This document shows, one piece after another, positions 46,140 to 55,567 of a DNA stretch of 64,000 bases (the stretch's first letter is position 1; each line of letters opens with the position of its first letter). The DNA is from an uncultured Alphaproteobacteria bacterium. GTDB lineage: Bacteria; Pseudomonadota; Alphaproteobacteria; HIMB59; GCA-002718135. The stretch spans positions 1 to 64,000 of the forward strand of contig CACKNC010000003.1 of assembly GCA_902601455.1 (NCBI GenBank), read 5' to 3'. Under the pieces are notes generated by a model. It was not told the DNA's origin, searched no databases, and saw nothing but the letters and a program-made list of their open reading frames with translations. Position numbers and translations under genes: made by a program.

Positions 46140-48011
46140 TTAAGCAGCCTTTTTGTTTTTTTGCTTTTTTAAAAATCTCATAATAGCAATTATTGCCGCA
46201 GGAGTAACACCTGAAATTCTAGAAGCAGCTCCAAGTGTTTGGGGTCTTATTTTTGATAGCTTTTCTACAATTTCGTTGGATAGACTCCCCACATCTCTGA
46301 AATTTGTATTTTTTGGAATAATCAAACCCTCTTCTTTTTTGAAATCATCAATATCAGCCCTTTGTCTTGAAAGATAACTTGAATAAATAGATTCTATCTC
46401 GATTTGTTCTTTAACCAAAGGGTCTAGAGATTCAAGTTCGGGCCATATTTTTTCTAATTTTTTAAAATTGATATTTTTATAAGAAAGAAGGTCCATGACT
46501 GACCTTTTTTTTCCATCAAGTTTAATTTTTATATTTTTTTTATGTAATTGATTTGGTGATAATACGAGTTTTTTAGCAATATCAAAACCGCTGATTAGCA
46601 TTTTGTTTTTTTTGTTAAACTCTTTTTTTCTATAAAATGAAACACAACCTATATCGATACCTAAAGGTGTTATTCTTTGATCGGCATTGTCCGACCTTAA
46701 TAAAAGCCTGTATTCTGAGCGAGAAGTAAACATTCTATAAGGTTCTTTTGTTCCTTTTGTAACAAGATCATCTATTAAAACACCTATGTATCCTTGCGAC
46801 CTATCAACAACAAACGGCTTGCCAGATTTGTTTTTAACAGCAGCGTTTATTCCAGCAACAATCCCTTGTGCTGCCGCCTCTTCATACCCAGTTGTTCCAT
46901 TTATTTGTCCAGCGAAATAGAGGTTTTCTACCTTTTTTGTTTCTAATGTGTGATATAGCTCTCTTGGGTCTACATAATCGTATTCAATTGCATATGCTGG
47001 TTGTGTTATAATTGCTTTTTCTAAACCCTTAATAGACCTTACAAACCTCTCCTGAATATCTTCAGGCAAAGAAGAAGATATGCCGTTTGGGTATATTATA
47101 TCGCTTTCCAAACCCTCTGGCTCTAAAAAAATTTGATGGTTATTTTTGTTTGGAAATTTTGTGATCTTGTCTTCAATTGATGGGCAATATCTTGCGCCCA
47201 TAGAAGTAATAGCACCTGAGTACATTGGTGAAAGTTTAATATTATCTGATATTATTTTGTGCGTATTGCTGTTTGTGTGTGTGATAAAACAAGAGATTTG
47301 TGGGGTGTGGATAGACTTGTTGATAAAAGAGAATGGTACAGGTTTAGGATCAGGTAATTGCTCTTCTAAGTTGTTGAAATTTATAGATTTTTTAAGTATT
47401 CTTGGTGGAGTTCCGGTTTTTAATCTACCTATTGAAAACTTTAGTTTTTCTATTTTTTTTGCCAGCATTATAGATGGTTTGTCACCAACCCTACCTGCTG
47501 GAGAAGTTTTTTTACCAAGCCTTATTAACCCCCTAAGAAACGTGCCTGTTGTTAAAACAACTGTTGAACACTTGATTATTAAACCATTTTCTAACTCAAC
47601 ATGTGTAATTTTTTTATTTTTAATACCTATATCCTCGACAGACCCCTCAATAATATCAAGGTTTTTTTGGTTTTTTACTATATCGTATACTGCATTTTTA
47701 TAAAGATCTCTGTCTGCTTGGGCTCTTGGCCCCCTTACCGCAGCACCCCTACTTTCATTTAACATTCTAAATTGAATACAACTTTTATCAATTGCAGAGC
47801 CCATAACACCATCTAGGGCGTCAATTTCTCTAACGAGGTGGCCTTTTCCAAGACCGCCAATCGCAGGGTTGCATGACATTTCTCCTATTTTATTAATTTT
47901 ATGAGTAATTAGAGCAACATCAACCCCGATCCTTGCTGCCGAGCATGCGGCCTCAACTCCGGCGTGACCACCACCTATAACAACAACAGAATATTTTTTA
48001 TAACTTTTCAC
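46140..48011 (-). CDS. mnmG: tRNA uridine-34 cmnm5 modification enzyme MnmG
   Basis: 623-residue FAD protein working with MnmE on wobble U34. FAD fold [19 protein letters not shown] at 12-30, the [21 protein letters not shown] signature, [10 protein letters not shown]-type ([11 protein letters not shown]) and [17 protein letters not shown] are all present. Start is GTG at 48011-48009, which lies inside a perfect parS core. The C-terminus has [12 protein letters not shown]. Six bases separate it from the mnmE stop. Confidence 0.97.
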   Translation of the reverse strand: MKSYKKYSVVVIGGGHAGVEAACSAARIGVDVALITHKINKIGEMSCNPAIGGLGKGHLVREIDALDGVMGSAIDKSCIQFRMLNESRGAAVRGPRAQADRDLYKNAVYDIVKNQKNLDIIEGSVEDIGIKNKKITHVELENGLIIKCSTVVLTTGTFLRGLIRLGKKTSPAGRVGDKPSIMLAKKIEKLKFSIGRLKTGTPPRILKKSINFNNLEEQLPDPKPVPFSFINKSIHTPQISCFITHTNSNTHKIISDNIKLSPMYSGAITSMGARYCPSIEDKITKFPNKNNHQIFLEPEGLESDIIYPNGISSSLPEDIQERFVRSIKGLEKAIITQPAYAIEYDYVDPRELYHTLETKKVENLYFAGQINGTTGYEEAAAQGIVAGINAAVKNKSGKPFVVDRSQGYIGVLIDDLVTKGTKEPYRMFTSRSEYRLLLRSDNADQRITPLGIDIGCVSFYRKKEFNKKNKMLISGFDIAKKLVLSPNQLHKKNIKIKLDGKKRSVMDLLSYKNINFKKLEKIWPELESLDPLVKEQIEIESIYSSYLSRQRADIDDFKKEEGLIIPKNTNFRDVGSLSNEIVEKLSKIRPQTLGAASRISGVTPAAIIAIMRFLKKQKNKKAA

Positions 48012-48017
48012 GTGAAA
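48006..48017. promoter_or_regulatory. parS site 1 (core TTTCACGTGAAA) over the mnmG start codon
   Basis: A perfect 12-bp palindromic parS core fills the mnmE-mnmG gap and includes the mnmG GTG start. The flanking bases of the 16-bp consensus are not kept. It lies about 3.2 kb from parB, within the same operon. Confidence 0.85.
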
Positions 48018-49313
48018 TTACTTTCCTATACAAAAATCTCTAAATATTATATCTAAAATATTTTCTATATCAAATTTTTGGTTAATTTCCAATGAAAGCC
48101 TTAATGCTTCCCTATATTTGAAGGCCTGTATATCTAGGCTTTCCTTTGGTTTAATAGATTTTAATTCTAACAACACACCATTCATTATTTTTATATGTCT
48201 TTCACGTGAAAAGATTGGTTCATTTTTTTGTTTTTTAATCAGCTTTTGCTTTATTTTTCTGATTAGCAACCCCACTCCCTCACCTGTAAAAGAGGAAATA
48301 TTTGTGGTATTTTTTTGATTTTTTCTATTTTTTCTTTTATCAAGTTTTGATCTAACAAAAATTTTATTCTTAATTTGATCATAATTAAGGGTTTCATTTT
48401 TATCCAAAAAAACAAGACTTAAATCAGAAGTAGAAATAACTTCTTTTGTTTTTTTTATACCTATTTCTTCAATTTTATTTCTGTGTTTTCTTAAGCCTGC
48501 AGTATCAACAAATGTAAACTTATACCCATCTATGTCTATAACAGATGATACATTGTCAGTTGTTGTTCCAGGAATATTTGTAACAATCGATACATCTTTT
48601 TTAGAAATATAATTAATAAAAGAAGACTTTCCTGTATTAGGTTTCCCCACTAACGAGATAAGAAAACCACCCCTTATTGATTTGGATATTTTTGAGTTTA
48701 CAAGCTCAGTCTCTATTTTTTTTATTATGTTCTTATTTTGTTCTAAAACAATACTTTGGGTTTCTTTTGGTAGGTCTTCGTCAGAAAAATCAATTAACGC
48801 CTCAGTGTTGGCCAGAAGATCTTTTAAATCCGAGTTTAGTGTTTCTACAAAACCACTTAACTTTCCAGAAAGTCCTGATATTGCTAAGCTTCTCTGTTTT
48901 TCTGTTTCAGAGTTTATTAAGTCTGATAGACTCTCAGTTTGTAAAAGATCAATCTTATCATTTATTAAAGACCTCTTTGTAAACTCTCCTGGCTCAGCCA
49001 ATCTTAATCCTAACAACTCTAATGTCTTTGATATTTTTAAAATTATTGCAGAACTGCCGTGACAACTAATTTCAACCATTTCCTCCCCCGTAAACGAGTT
49101 TGGTTTTCTAAAATAAGTTACTATAACCTGGTCTATTACTTTTTTTTCAAACTTTAAAATAGTTAGTTTTGTTTTGTTTGGTATAATTTTTTTTATAGAT
49201 GATATTTTTTTTAAAACTGAAAGACTGTTTTTTCCAGATAAACGGATTAAGGCTATTGCTGACTTGCCGGTTGGTGTAGATAGGGCATAAATAGTGTCAT
49301 TAAATTTAGACAT
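48018..49313 (-). CDS. mnmE: tRNA modification GTPase MnmE
   Basis: 431 residues. The N-terminal THF-binding domain (MSKFNDTIYALSTPTGKSAIALIRLSG) and helical domain enclose a GTPase with G1 LVGKPNTGKSSFIN and G3 DTAGLRKHRN, and the protein ends in the catalytic FCIGK. Start placed at ATG 49313, three codons inside the track ORF. It carries a second parS core in its coding sequence. First gene of the mnmE-mnmG-rsmG-parA-parB operon. Confidence 0.96.
   Translation of the reverse strand: MSKFNDTIYALSTPTGKSAIALIRLSGKNSLSVLKKISSIKKIIPNKTKLTILKFEKKVIDQVIVTYFRKPNSFTGEEMVEISCHGSSAIILKISKTLELLGLRLAEPGEFTKRSLINDKIDLLQTESLSDLINSETEKQRSLAISGLSGKLSGFVETLNSDLKDLLANTEALIDFSDEDLPKETQSIVLEQNKNIIKKIETELVNSKISKSIRGGFLISLVGKPNTGKSSFINYISKKDVSIVTNIPGTTTDNVSSVIDIDGYKFTFVDTAGLRKHRNKIEEIGIKKTKEVISTSDLSLVFLDKNETLNYDQIKNKIFVRSKLDKRKNRKNQKNTTNISSFTGEGVGLLIRKIKQKLIKKQKNEPIFSRERHIKIMNGVLLELKSIKPKESLDIQAFKYREALRLSLEINQKFDIENILDIIFRDFCIGK
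48200..48211. promoter_or_regulatory. parS site 2 (core TTTCACGTGAAA) inside mnmE
   Basis: The same perfect 12-bp parS core occurs inside mnmE, encoding part of FSRERH near the C-terminus, 194 bases from site 1. Two perfect copies this close and this near parAB are very unlikely by chance in AT-rich DNA. Confidence 0.85.
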
Positions 49314-49464
49314 TTTTGGCAAATAAACCTAATGCTCAACTAAGTCTAGAATTTCAATAAAAAACTTAACTTAATCATCAATTGGTTAGGGTTTTCTTAT
49401 AATATATGTTTTTAAATAGTTATTTTTTTTTGCGGTCTTAGGCTTTTTTATTTAAGTTAACCTT

Positions 49465-50547
49465 TTAAATAAATCTTTTTTCTAAATATTTATGTGAAAT
49501 ATGTGCAAGAAAAACAACAATAACGACACCAACCAAAGATATTAGGTCTGACAAAAAGATGTTTTTAGTTACAGCTGTTGCTTTTCCACCCAAATCTATA
49601 CTTACAGGAACTTGAAAAACAAAGCGCAAAAACATACTGGAAAACCACCAAACCAAAGCATGAATTAAATATATCCCATAACTTATGGTTCCTAAATAAA
49701 CTAAGTGTTTGTTGTTTAATAACCTAACAATAAAAGCCTTATCCTCTGTTAGAACAAGCAATAAAATAGTTAATGCAAAAACAAAAGGCATAAAAACAAT
49801 AAAGCCATTATTTTGATGGCCAAAAACAGTAATTAAAAAAATTATGGTTAAAAACATTAACACAGATGGTGTTGATAGAATTTTTATATTTGATTTATTA
49901 AAAAAAACATACGATCTCTGTGTTAATACTCCTATAAAAAAAGAGTAAACACATCGAGCAGGTCCGGTTATATTATCACTTTCAAAACCTGTAAAAAACA
50001 GAACGTAACCCAAGATAAAGATTAAAACAAGAGCAATAAAATAAAAAAATAGTTTTGATTTCTTTGTTATTAAAATAAAAATACCAAAAAATGCATATGT
50101 AAAAAACTCTGCTGATATGGACCAACTAGGATAATTAAAAGTGGGTTGTGGAATAACCAAGTTATGAACCATAAACAGATTTGCTACAAATGCGGTAGTG
50201 TTGTTATTAAAAAAAGCTCTGTTATTAGCAACCAAACCAAATCTAATCTCAACAAAAAGTTTTAAAAATTCGATTCCTAAAAAAATCATTAACATTAAAA
50301 AATGTAATGGGTAAAGCCTTAAAAATCTCTGTTTTTGGTAAAGATAAAAAGTGTTTATTGATGAAATTTTTTCTGAATAATTTAGTGAAATAACGAAACC
50401 ACTTAGTACGAAAAAAAAATCTACCGCTAACCAAGCGTTTTCAAAGAAATAACTTATGTAACCGTTGTTGTTTAAGTGAAAAAAAGCTATTGAGATAGCC
50501 GCAACACCCCTTAAACTTTGTAAGCTTAAAATCTTATCTTTTTTCAT
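49465..50547 (-). CDS. Acyltransferase 3 family membrane protein
   Basis: 360 residues with about ten transmembrane helices. The N-terminal LSLQSLRGVAAISIAFFHL and AVDFFFVLSGFVISLNY carry the family's catalytic His and the R/D-x-FF pattern. FLRLYPLHFLMLM and the later YPSWSISAEFFTY fit the OafA/YrhL acyltransferases that O-acylate polysaccharides. It sits between mnmE and rho, inside an otherwise ordinary core block. Acceptor unknown. Confidence 0.88.
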   Translation of the reverse strand: MKKDKILSLQSLRGVAAISIAFFHLNNNGYISYFFENAWLAVDFFFVLSGFVISLNYSEKISSINTFYLYQKQRFLRLYPLHFLMLMIFLGIEFLKLFVEIRFGLVANNRAFFNNNTTAFVANLFMVHNLVIPQPTFNYPSWSISAEFFTYAFFGIFILITKKSKLFFYFIALVLIFILGYVLFFTGFESDNITGPARCVYSFFIGVLTQRSYVFFNKSNIKILSTPSVLMFLTIIFLITVFGHQNNGFIVFMPFVFALTILLLVLTEDKAFIVRLLNNKHLVYLGTISYGIYLIHALVWWFSSMFLRFVFQVPVSIDLGGKATAVTKNIFLSDLISLVGVVIVVFLAHISHKYLEKRFI

Positions 50548-50625
50548 TTTTAGATATTAACTATATTAAAAAAACAATAAGACAGTATATTTATATTGGT
50601 GTTTTTATAGAGAAATTTATATAAA

Positions 50626-51888
50626 TTAATTAGTTTTGGTTCCCATACTTTGAAAAAACTCGTTGTTTGTTTTGGTATCTTTAATTTTATCTAATAAAAA
50701 TTCCATTGCTTCGGTTGTTCCCATTGGTGCTAAAATTTTTCTTAAAATGAAAATTTTTCCTAGCTCATCCTTATCCAATAATAATTCTTCTTTTCTTGTT
50801 CCTGATTTAGCTATGTCAAACGCCGGGTATGTTCTTTTTTGACTTAGTTTTCTATCTAACATCATTTCACTGTTACCCGTCCCCTTAAATTCTTCAAAAA
50901 TTACTTCATCCATTCTACTACCAGTATCAATTAGAGCTGTTGAAATAATTGTAAGAGATCCTCCATTTTCTACATTTCTTGCTGCACCAAAAAATCTTTT
51001 TGGTCTCTGTAATGCATTTGCATCAACACCCCCTGTTAAAACTTTTCCACTTGATGGAACAACAGTATTATAAGCTCTTCCTAGCCTTGTTATTGAGTCT
51101 AAAAGAATAACAACGTCGTGTTTGTATTCAACTAATCGTTTAGCTTTTTCAATTACCATTTCTGCAACCTGTACATGTCTTTGAGCGGGTTCATCAAAAG
51201 TCGAGCTTATTACTTCACCCTTCACTGATCTTTTCATATCAGTTACCTCTTCTGGTCTTTCATCAATTAATAAGACAATTAGTTTTGTTTCTGGGTTGTT
51301 TGCAGTAATAGCATTTGCAATTTTTTGCATAATAATTGTTTTACCTGTGAATGGTTGTGCCACTATTAATTGTCTTTGTCCTTTACCTAAAGGAGCTATA
51401 ATATCTATAATTCGTTCAGTTTGATCAGGCATAGGTTTTTCTTGCTCTAACTTAAATCTTGATTCAGGATATAGTGGTGTTAAATCCTCAAAATTTACCC
51501 TGTGTTTAACTACGTCTGTTTTAGCATCATTAATTTTGTTAATTTTAGTAATAGCAAAATACCTCTCTCCTTGCTTTGGAGCTCTTATTTCTCCTTCAAC
51601 AATATCACCCGTTCTCAAACTAAATTTTTTTATCTGAGAAGGTGATACATAAATATCATCTGGACCTGGTAAGTAATTTGATTCAGATGATCTTAAAAAA
51701 CCAAAACCGTCTTGCATTATTTCTATAACTCCTGAACCAGTTATAATTTCACCGTCAGTGGCTATCTGTTTAAGTATTGCAAACATTAAATCTTGTTTTC
51801 TTAGAGATGAGGGATTTTCTATTTCAAGTTTAGTAGCTTCTTTTAAAAGCTCTTCAGGTTGTTTATTTTTTAAATCTTGCAAATTCAT
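50626..51888 (-). CDS. rho: Transcription termination factor Rho
   Basis: 420-residue hexameric RNA helicase. N-terminal RNA-binding domain ([30 protein letters not shown]), Walker [18 protein letters not shown] near 180, [16 protein letters not shown], Walker [18 protein letters not shown], and the C-terminal [13 protein letters not shown]. Complete. Its start faces the candidate origin region and it reads away from it. Confidence 0.97.
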   Translation of the reverse strand: MNLQDLKNKQPEELLKEATKLEIENPSSLRKQDLMFAILKQIATDGEIITGSGVIEIMQDGFGFLRSSESNYLPGPDDIYVSPSQIKKFSLRTGDIVEGEIRAPKQGERYFAITKINKINDAKTDVVKHRVNFEDLTPLYPESRFKLEQEKPMPDQTERIIDIIAPLGKGQRQLIVAQPFTGKTIIMQKIANAITANNPETKLIVLLIDERPEEVTDMKRSVKGEVISSTFDEPAQRHVQVAEMVIEKAKRLVEYKHDVVILLDSITRLGRAYNTVVPSSGKVLTGGVDANALQRPKRFFGAARNVENGGSLTIISTALIDTGSRMDEVIFEEFKGTGNSEMMLDRKLSQKRTYPAFDIAKSGTRKEELLLDKDELGKIFILRKILAPMGTTEAMEFLLDKIKDTKTNNEFFQSMGTKTN

Positions 51889-52039
51889 AGTTTTTTGTTG
51901 TGGTTGGGGGTTGGAAAGTAAAGAATAATTTTAATTACATAAAATGATCCCTAGTGTCAAAATATATATTTATTATATTAATAAGTAGTTTTAGTAGTTG
52001 TAAGGTGAATCATATTAATTCCTACATTTCTTATATTTA

Positions 52040-52054
52040 TTAACAAATAATTAA
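52040..52054. promoter_or_regulatory. CtrA-type box 1 (TTAA-N7-TTAA) in the putative origin
   Basis: TTAACAAATAATTAA has the exact full-length CtrA consensus and shares bases with the DnaA-box-like TTATTAACA at 52037-52045. Interlocking of CtrA and DnaA sites is the Caulobacter oriC design. Roughly 0.3 such matches would be expected by chance in a gap of this composition (my estimate). Confidence 0.4.
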
Positions 52055-52162
52055 AATTGTATAAACTTATTATTTTATTATTAAAAACAAATAAAAGTAA
52101 AAAAAACCAATAATTTCAACAAAACCAATAACGTAAATTAAATAACAACATGTTAATAAAAT

Positions 52163-52177
52163 TTAATAAATACTTAA
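52163..52177. promoter_or_regulatory. CtrA-type box 2 (TTAA-N7-TTAA) in the putative origin
   Basis: TTAATAAATACTTAA is a second exact consensus match, 3 bases from the inverted DnaA-like 9-mer TGTTAATAA (52151-52159). The repeated pairing of the two motif types is more telling than either alone. Confidence 0.4.
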
Positions 52178-52302
52178 ACACAGCATTCTAACTCTTTTCA
52201 AAACCTTTTAATTTCTTGTTGATTAAAAAAAATAATTTTTAATTAATTCAATAATAAATTTAAAAAATAATAATTATGTTTATAACTATGTTTGTTGTAC
52301 AC

Positions 52303-52893
52303 ATGTTTTTAAACAAACCATTTATTTTAGCTAGCAAAAGCAAATCAAGACACGCCCTTCTAAAAAATGCAGGTTTGAATTTTACTACAACAAGCCCACT
52401 TTGTGACGAGGAGCTTGTAAAAAAAAATTTGTTAAAAAAAACAATTAACAAAAGGAATCTTGCAATTCAATTGGCAAAAGCGAAGGCCCTAAGTGTAAGC
52501 TTAAAACAACCCGATTGTTTGGTGGTTGGTTCTGATACAATAATTGTCTTTAAAGATAAAATAATTAATAAAGCTAAGAATATAAACGATGCAAAAAAAA
52601 AACTACAAAAACTTTCCGGAAACAAACACCAAATTATATCTGGGGTTTCTGTTTGTTATGAAAAAAAACAGATTTGGTCTTCACAACAAACATCAACAAT
52701 ATATTTAAAAAAAATTGACCAAAAACAAATTAATAATTATTTAAAAAAAACAGGAAAAGACATTTTATCTTCCGTTGGTTGTTATCAAGTAGAAAGGTTA
52801 GGACCCCAGATTATAAAATCTATAAAAGGCGACTTCTTTAATGTTTTGGGCTTTCCACTGTTTCCATTTTTATCTTTTTTGTCTAAGGTGTAA
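52303..52893 (+). CDS. maf: Maf-family nucleoside triphosphate pyrophosphatase
   Basis: 196 residues. Start placed at the third Met of the track ORF (ATG 52303, MFLNKPFILASKSKSRH), where the Maf fold begins. The catalytic SDTIIVFKDKIINKA, the HQIISGVSV loop and SSVGCYQVERLGPQIIKSIKGDFFNVLG are intact. It hydrolyses non-canonical or pyrimidine NTPs. First gene of the maf-aroE-coaE-dnaQ operon running away from the putative origin. Confidence 0.93.
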   Translation: MFLNKPFILASKSKSRHALLKNAGLNFTTTSPLCDEELVKKNLLKKTINKRNLAIQLAKAKALSVSLKQPDCLVVGSDTIIVFKDKIINKAKNINDAKKKLQKLSGNKHQIISGVSVCYEKKQIWSSQQTSTIYLKKIDQKQINNYLKKTGKDILSSVGCYQVERLGPQIIKSIKGDFFNVLGFPLFPFLSFLSKV

Positions 52894-52896
52894 AAA

Positions 52897-53682
52897 ATGA
52901 AACATTTTTTTGTTATTGGAAACAAAGCATCTAGCAGTCTATCACCTTTGATTTTCAACCACTGGTTTAAAAAATATAATATTCAGGCTAAATATACTTT
53001 TTTAGAGGTCTCTAAAAACGAATTTGACAGAACAATAATTGACAAGTTAACAGATGGTAAAACATGCGGTTTTAATATTACAATTCCATTTAAAAAAAAT
53101 ATTTTAAAACACCTTAATAATAAAAACACTCATGCAGAAAAGATTGGAGCCGTTAACTGTGTAACAATTGGAAAAAAAATAAAAGGAATTAACACTGACT
53201 GGATGGGCTACTTAAGGTCTATTAAAGATAAAGGAATAGATAAAAAAACCAACATATTAATAATGGGTTATGGGGGGGCGGCTCAGGCAATTTATTATGG
53301 TCTTAACTTAAAAGGGTACACAAATATAATTGTGTTTAATCGCTCAAAGAGGGTAATAAATATTAATAATGTTAAAAAATTTACTAAAAAATACTCTTTA
53401 ATAAACACCTATTTAAAAAAAGCAGATTTAATAATAAACACAACACCCACCACCCCATTATCAAATAAACAAATTAATCTTGTTCGCAAAAACACCATTA
53501 TAAGTGACATTGTTTACAAACCCAAAAACACCAACTTCCTTAAAAAGTTTAAAGAAAACAAAAAAATATTTGGGATTTCAATGCTTCTTCAACAGGCCAT
53601 ACCCTGTTTTCAACAATGGTTTGGTTTTGTTCCTAGTATTGATGAGGCTTTAATTAAAAAGCTTAATAATAAAACAAAATGA
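52897..53682 (+). CDS. aroE: Shikimate dehydrogenase
   Basis: 261 residues reducing 3-dehydroshikimate with NADPH. The N-terminal SSSLSPLIFNHWF binds shikimate, FNITIPFKKNI carries the catalytic Lys, AVNCVTI follows, the NADP loop is MGYGGAAQAI, and the C-terminus has GISMLLQQAIPCFQQWFG. Three bases separate it from maf and it overlaps coaE by 4 bases. Confidence 0.94.
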   Translation: MKHFFVIGNKASSSLSPLIFNHWFKKYNIQAKYTFLEVSKNEFDRTIIDKLTDGKTCGFNITIPFKKNILKHLNNKNTHAEKIGAVNCVTIGKKIKGINTDWMGYLRSIKDKGIDKKTNILIMGYGGAAQAIYYGLNLKGYTNIIVFNRSKRVININNVKKFTKKYSLINTYLKKADLIINTTPTTPLSNKQINLVRKNTIISDIVYKPKNTNFLKKFKENKKIFGISMLLQQAIPCFQQWFGFVPSIDEALIKKLNNKTK

Positions 53683-54275
53683 CTAAGGTTGTTGGTATAA
53701 CTGGGGGAATAGGTTCGGGAAAAACCACGCTTTCTAATCACTTGAAAAAATTAGGTTATTTGGTCCACGAATCAGATGTTGTTGTTTCAGAAATGTATAA
53801 TAAAAAAAACACTTCTTTTTTTAATTTTATAAAGAATAAAATTTCAAACAGAGCCATAAAACATAATAAAATAGATAAAAAAGAAATAGCAAAATTAATT
53901 TTTAACAATAAGAAAATAAAAATTATTTTAGAAAAGTATATTCACAAAAAGGTTCAGGCCTCAAGAGAGGTTTTTGTTAAAAAAAACAAAAAAAAGAAAA
54001 AAAAAATAATTTTTGTTGACATCCCACTTATGTTTGAAAATAAATTAGAAAAAAATTTTGATTTAGTCATTTGTGTAATTTCTTCAAAAAAAAATAGGAC
54101 TAATAGGGTTTTAAGAAATAAGAAGTTTACAGTTAAAATTCTTAATAAAATATTTAGATTACAAACCTCAGACAAAGAAAGAAGAAAACGCTCTAATATA
54201 ATAATTACTAACAACAGAACAAAAAAAGACTTTATTTTTAATGCTGAAAAAGCTTTAATGGGTTTGATAAAATGA
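53679..54275 (+). CDS. coaE: Dephospho-CoA kinase
   Basis: 198 residues performing the last step of CoA synthesis. P-loop GITGGIGSGKTTLSNHL at 6-22, the acidic SDVVVSEMY, HKKVQ and the DIPLMFENKLEKNFDLV lid are typical. Exceptionally lysine-rich from codon drift. Overlaps aroE and dnaQ by 4 bases each. Confidence 0.94.
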   Translation: MTKVVGITGGIGSGKTTLSNHLKKLGYLVHESDVVVSEMYNKKNTSFFNFIKNKISNRAIKHNKIDKKEIAKLIFNNKKIKIILEKYIHKKVQASREVFVKKNKKKKKKIIFVDIPLMFENKLEKNFDLVICVISSKKNRTNRVLRNKKFTVKILNKIFRLQTSDKERRKRSNIIITNNRTKKDFIFNAEKALMGLIK

Positions 54276-54952
54276 GAGAAGTAGTAATAGACACGGAGAC
54301 CACGGGCCTGAGTTATAAAACAGGCGATAGGGTAATAGAAGTTGGGTGTGTTGAACTTATAAATCACGTTGCTACAAAAAATTCTTTACAGTTTTATTGT
54401 AGGGTTGATAAAAAAATATCTGAAAGCGCACAAAAGATAACAGGTATAACAGAAAGGTTTTTGAGTGATAAAAACACTTTTGGTGATCATTGCGAAGAGT
54501 TTTTGGCTTTTATTGCTGATGATCCCCTAATTATACATAACGCAGATTTTGATGTTGGTTTTATTAATAATGAATTATCGTTATTGGGTAGGCCGACCCT
54601 CTCAAACCCTGTAGTTGATACTGTTTCGATGGCAAGAAGTGTTTTAAATACACGAGTTGCTAACCTAGACTACTTATGTAGAAGGTTTAAGGTTGACTTA
54701 TCAGAGAGAGAATTACACGGAGCTTTATTAGACTCAAGATTGTTGGCAGAAGTTTATTTGGAGTTAAAAGGGGGCAAACAGTTCTCAATGAACCTCTCTA
54801 AAAGAGATGTTGAAAAAAACAAAAAACAAAGCAACGAAACAAATAAAAACAAAACCATTGTTAGTTTTGTTGCTTCAGACAAGGAAATAGCTTTACACAA
54901 TAAAATGCTAGATGAAATAAAACAACCTATTTGGAAAAAATATAACTATTAA
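54272..54952 (+). CDS. dnaQ: DNA polymerase III epsilon (proofreading) subunit
   Basis: 226-residue 3'-5' exonuclease. ExoI VIDTETTGLSY, ExoII IIHNADFDVGFI and ExoIII HGALLDSRLLAEVYLEL are complete, so proofreading should be active. A lysine-rich linker leads to a C-terminal tail that would contact the polymerase alpha subunit. In other Alphaproteobacteria secB usually follows; here it does not. Confidence 0.95.
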   Translation: MREVVIDTETTGLSYKTGDRVIEVGCVELINHVATKNSLQFYCRVDKKISESAQKITGITERFLSDKNTFGDHCEEFLAFIADDPLIIHNADFDVGFINNELSLLGRPTLSNPVVDTVSMARSVLNTRVANLDYLCRRFKVDLSERELHGALLDSRLLAEVYLELKGGKQFSMNLSKRDVEKNKKQSNETNKNKTIVSFVASDKEIALHNKMLDEIKQPIWKKYNY

Positions 54953-54981
54953 AATACAAAAAAGTAATTATATAATAATAT

Positions 54982-55563
54982 ATGGTTTATGGAGATTTAC
55001 AGTTTTTCGATATCATAATTTTTGCTGCAATAGCTGCTTTTGTAATTTATCGATTAAGAAGTGTTCTAGGTAAAAGAACAGGGTTTCAAAAAAAATCAAA
55101 CGAAGAACAACAAACAAAAGAACAACCCCTTCCAGAAAAAAGAACAACCCCACAACTTAAGGATAGTGAACAAAAACTCGAAGCAGTATATAAAAAAACA
55201 AACTCTTTTGACCATAAAGTTTTTTTAGAGGGCGCCAAAAAGGCTTTTGAAATCATTATTACAGCTTTTAACAAAGGTGATAAAAATACTTTAAAAAGCC
55301 TTGTATCAAAAGATGTTTTTAATGCTTTTGAAACAGCTATTAATGATGGTCAAAACAACCCAAACATGCAATTTTATTCATTAGTAATAGATGGAATTAA
55401 TGATGCAAAAGTAGAAAACGGAAAAATAACAATAGGGGTCAATTTTATAAGTGAGCAAATTTTAAGTGATAATGAGGAAGATATAATTAAAAACAAAGAT
55501 ACCTGGGTCTTTGAAAAACCAGAAAAATCAAGCGGACCAGCGTGGACACTTATTTCAACTTAA
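54982..55563 (+). CDS. Tim44-like domain protein (TimA-type)
   Basis: 193 residues. One N-terminal membrane helix (FFDIIIFAAIAAFVIYRL), the RSVLGKRTG motif right after it, a charged linker rich in Gln/Lys, then the Tim44 domain FLEGAKKAFEIIITAFNKGDKNTLKSLVSKDVFNAF and a W-x-F strand near the end. Homologues are inner-membrane anchored and of uncertain role in protein export or membrane-protein assembly. The lysozyme-like gene follows directly. Confidence 0.9.
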   Translation: MVYGDLQFFDIIIFAAIAAFVIYRLRSVLGKRTGFQKKSNEEQQTKEQPLPEKRTTPQLKDSEQKLEAVYKKTNSFDHKVFLEGAKKAFEIIITAFNKGDKNTLKSLVSKDVFNAFETAINDGQNNPNMQFYSLVIDGINDAKVENGKITIGVNFISEQILSDNEEDIIKNKDTWVFEKPEKSSGPAWTLIST

Positions 55564-55567
55564 AAAA

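Larger units (their letters stand above)
51889..52302. other. Candidate chromosomal replication origin (oriC) between rho and maf
   Basis: This 414-base gap is the longest non-coding stretch in the ori-side core and extremely AT-rich. Genes on both sides read outward. It contains two TTAA-N7-TTAA motifs (52040-52054 and 52163-52177), each overlapping or adjacent to the 9-mer TTATTAACA (52037-52045 forward, 52151-52159 reverse), a two-mismatch DnaA-box variant. TTGTACACA at 52295-52303 is a further weak DnaA-like site. In Caulobacter oriC lies in this syntenic interval. No perfect TTATCCACA box is present, so the call is inferential. Confidence 0.55.

Noticed and set aside
47146-47703. 185-residue plus-strand ORF opposite mnmG
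   Set aside because: Long, but mnmG motifs on the other strand are unambiguous over the same bases; no family pattern seen in the shadow frame.
49420-49460. GCGGTCTTAGGC with flanking T runs as a terminator after the acyltransferase gene
   Set aside because: The G+C stretch does not form a self-complementary stem beyond two base pairs.
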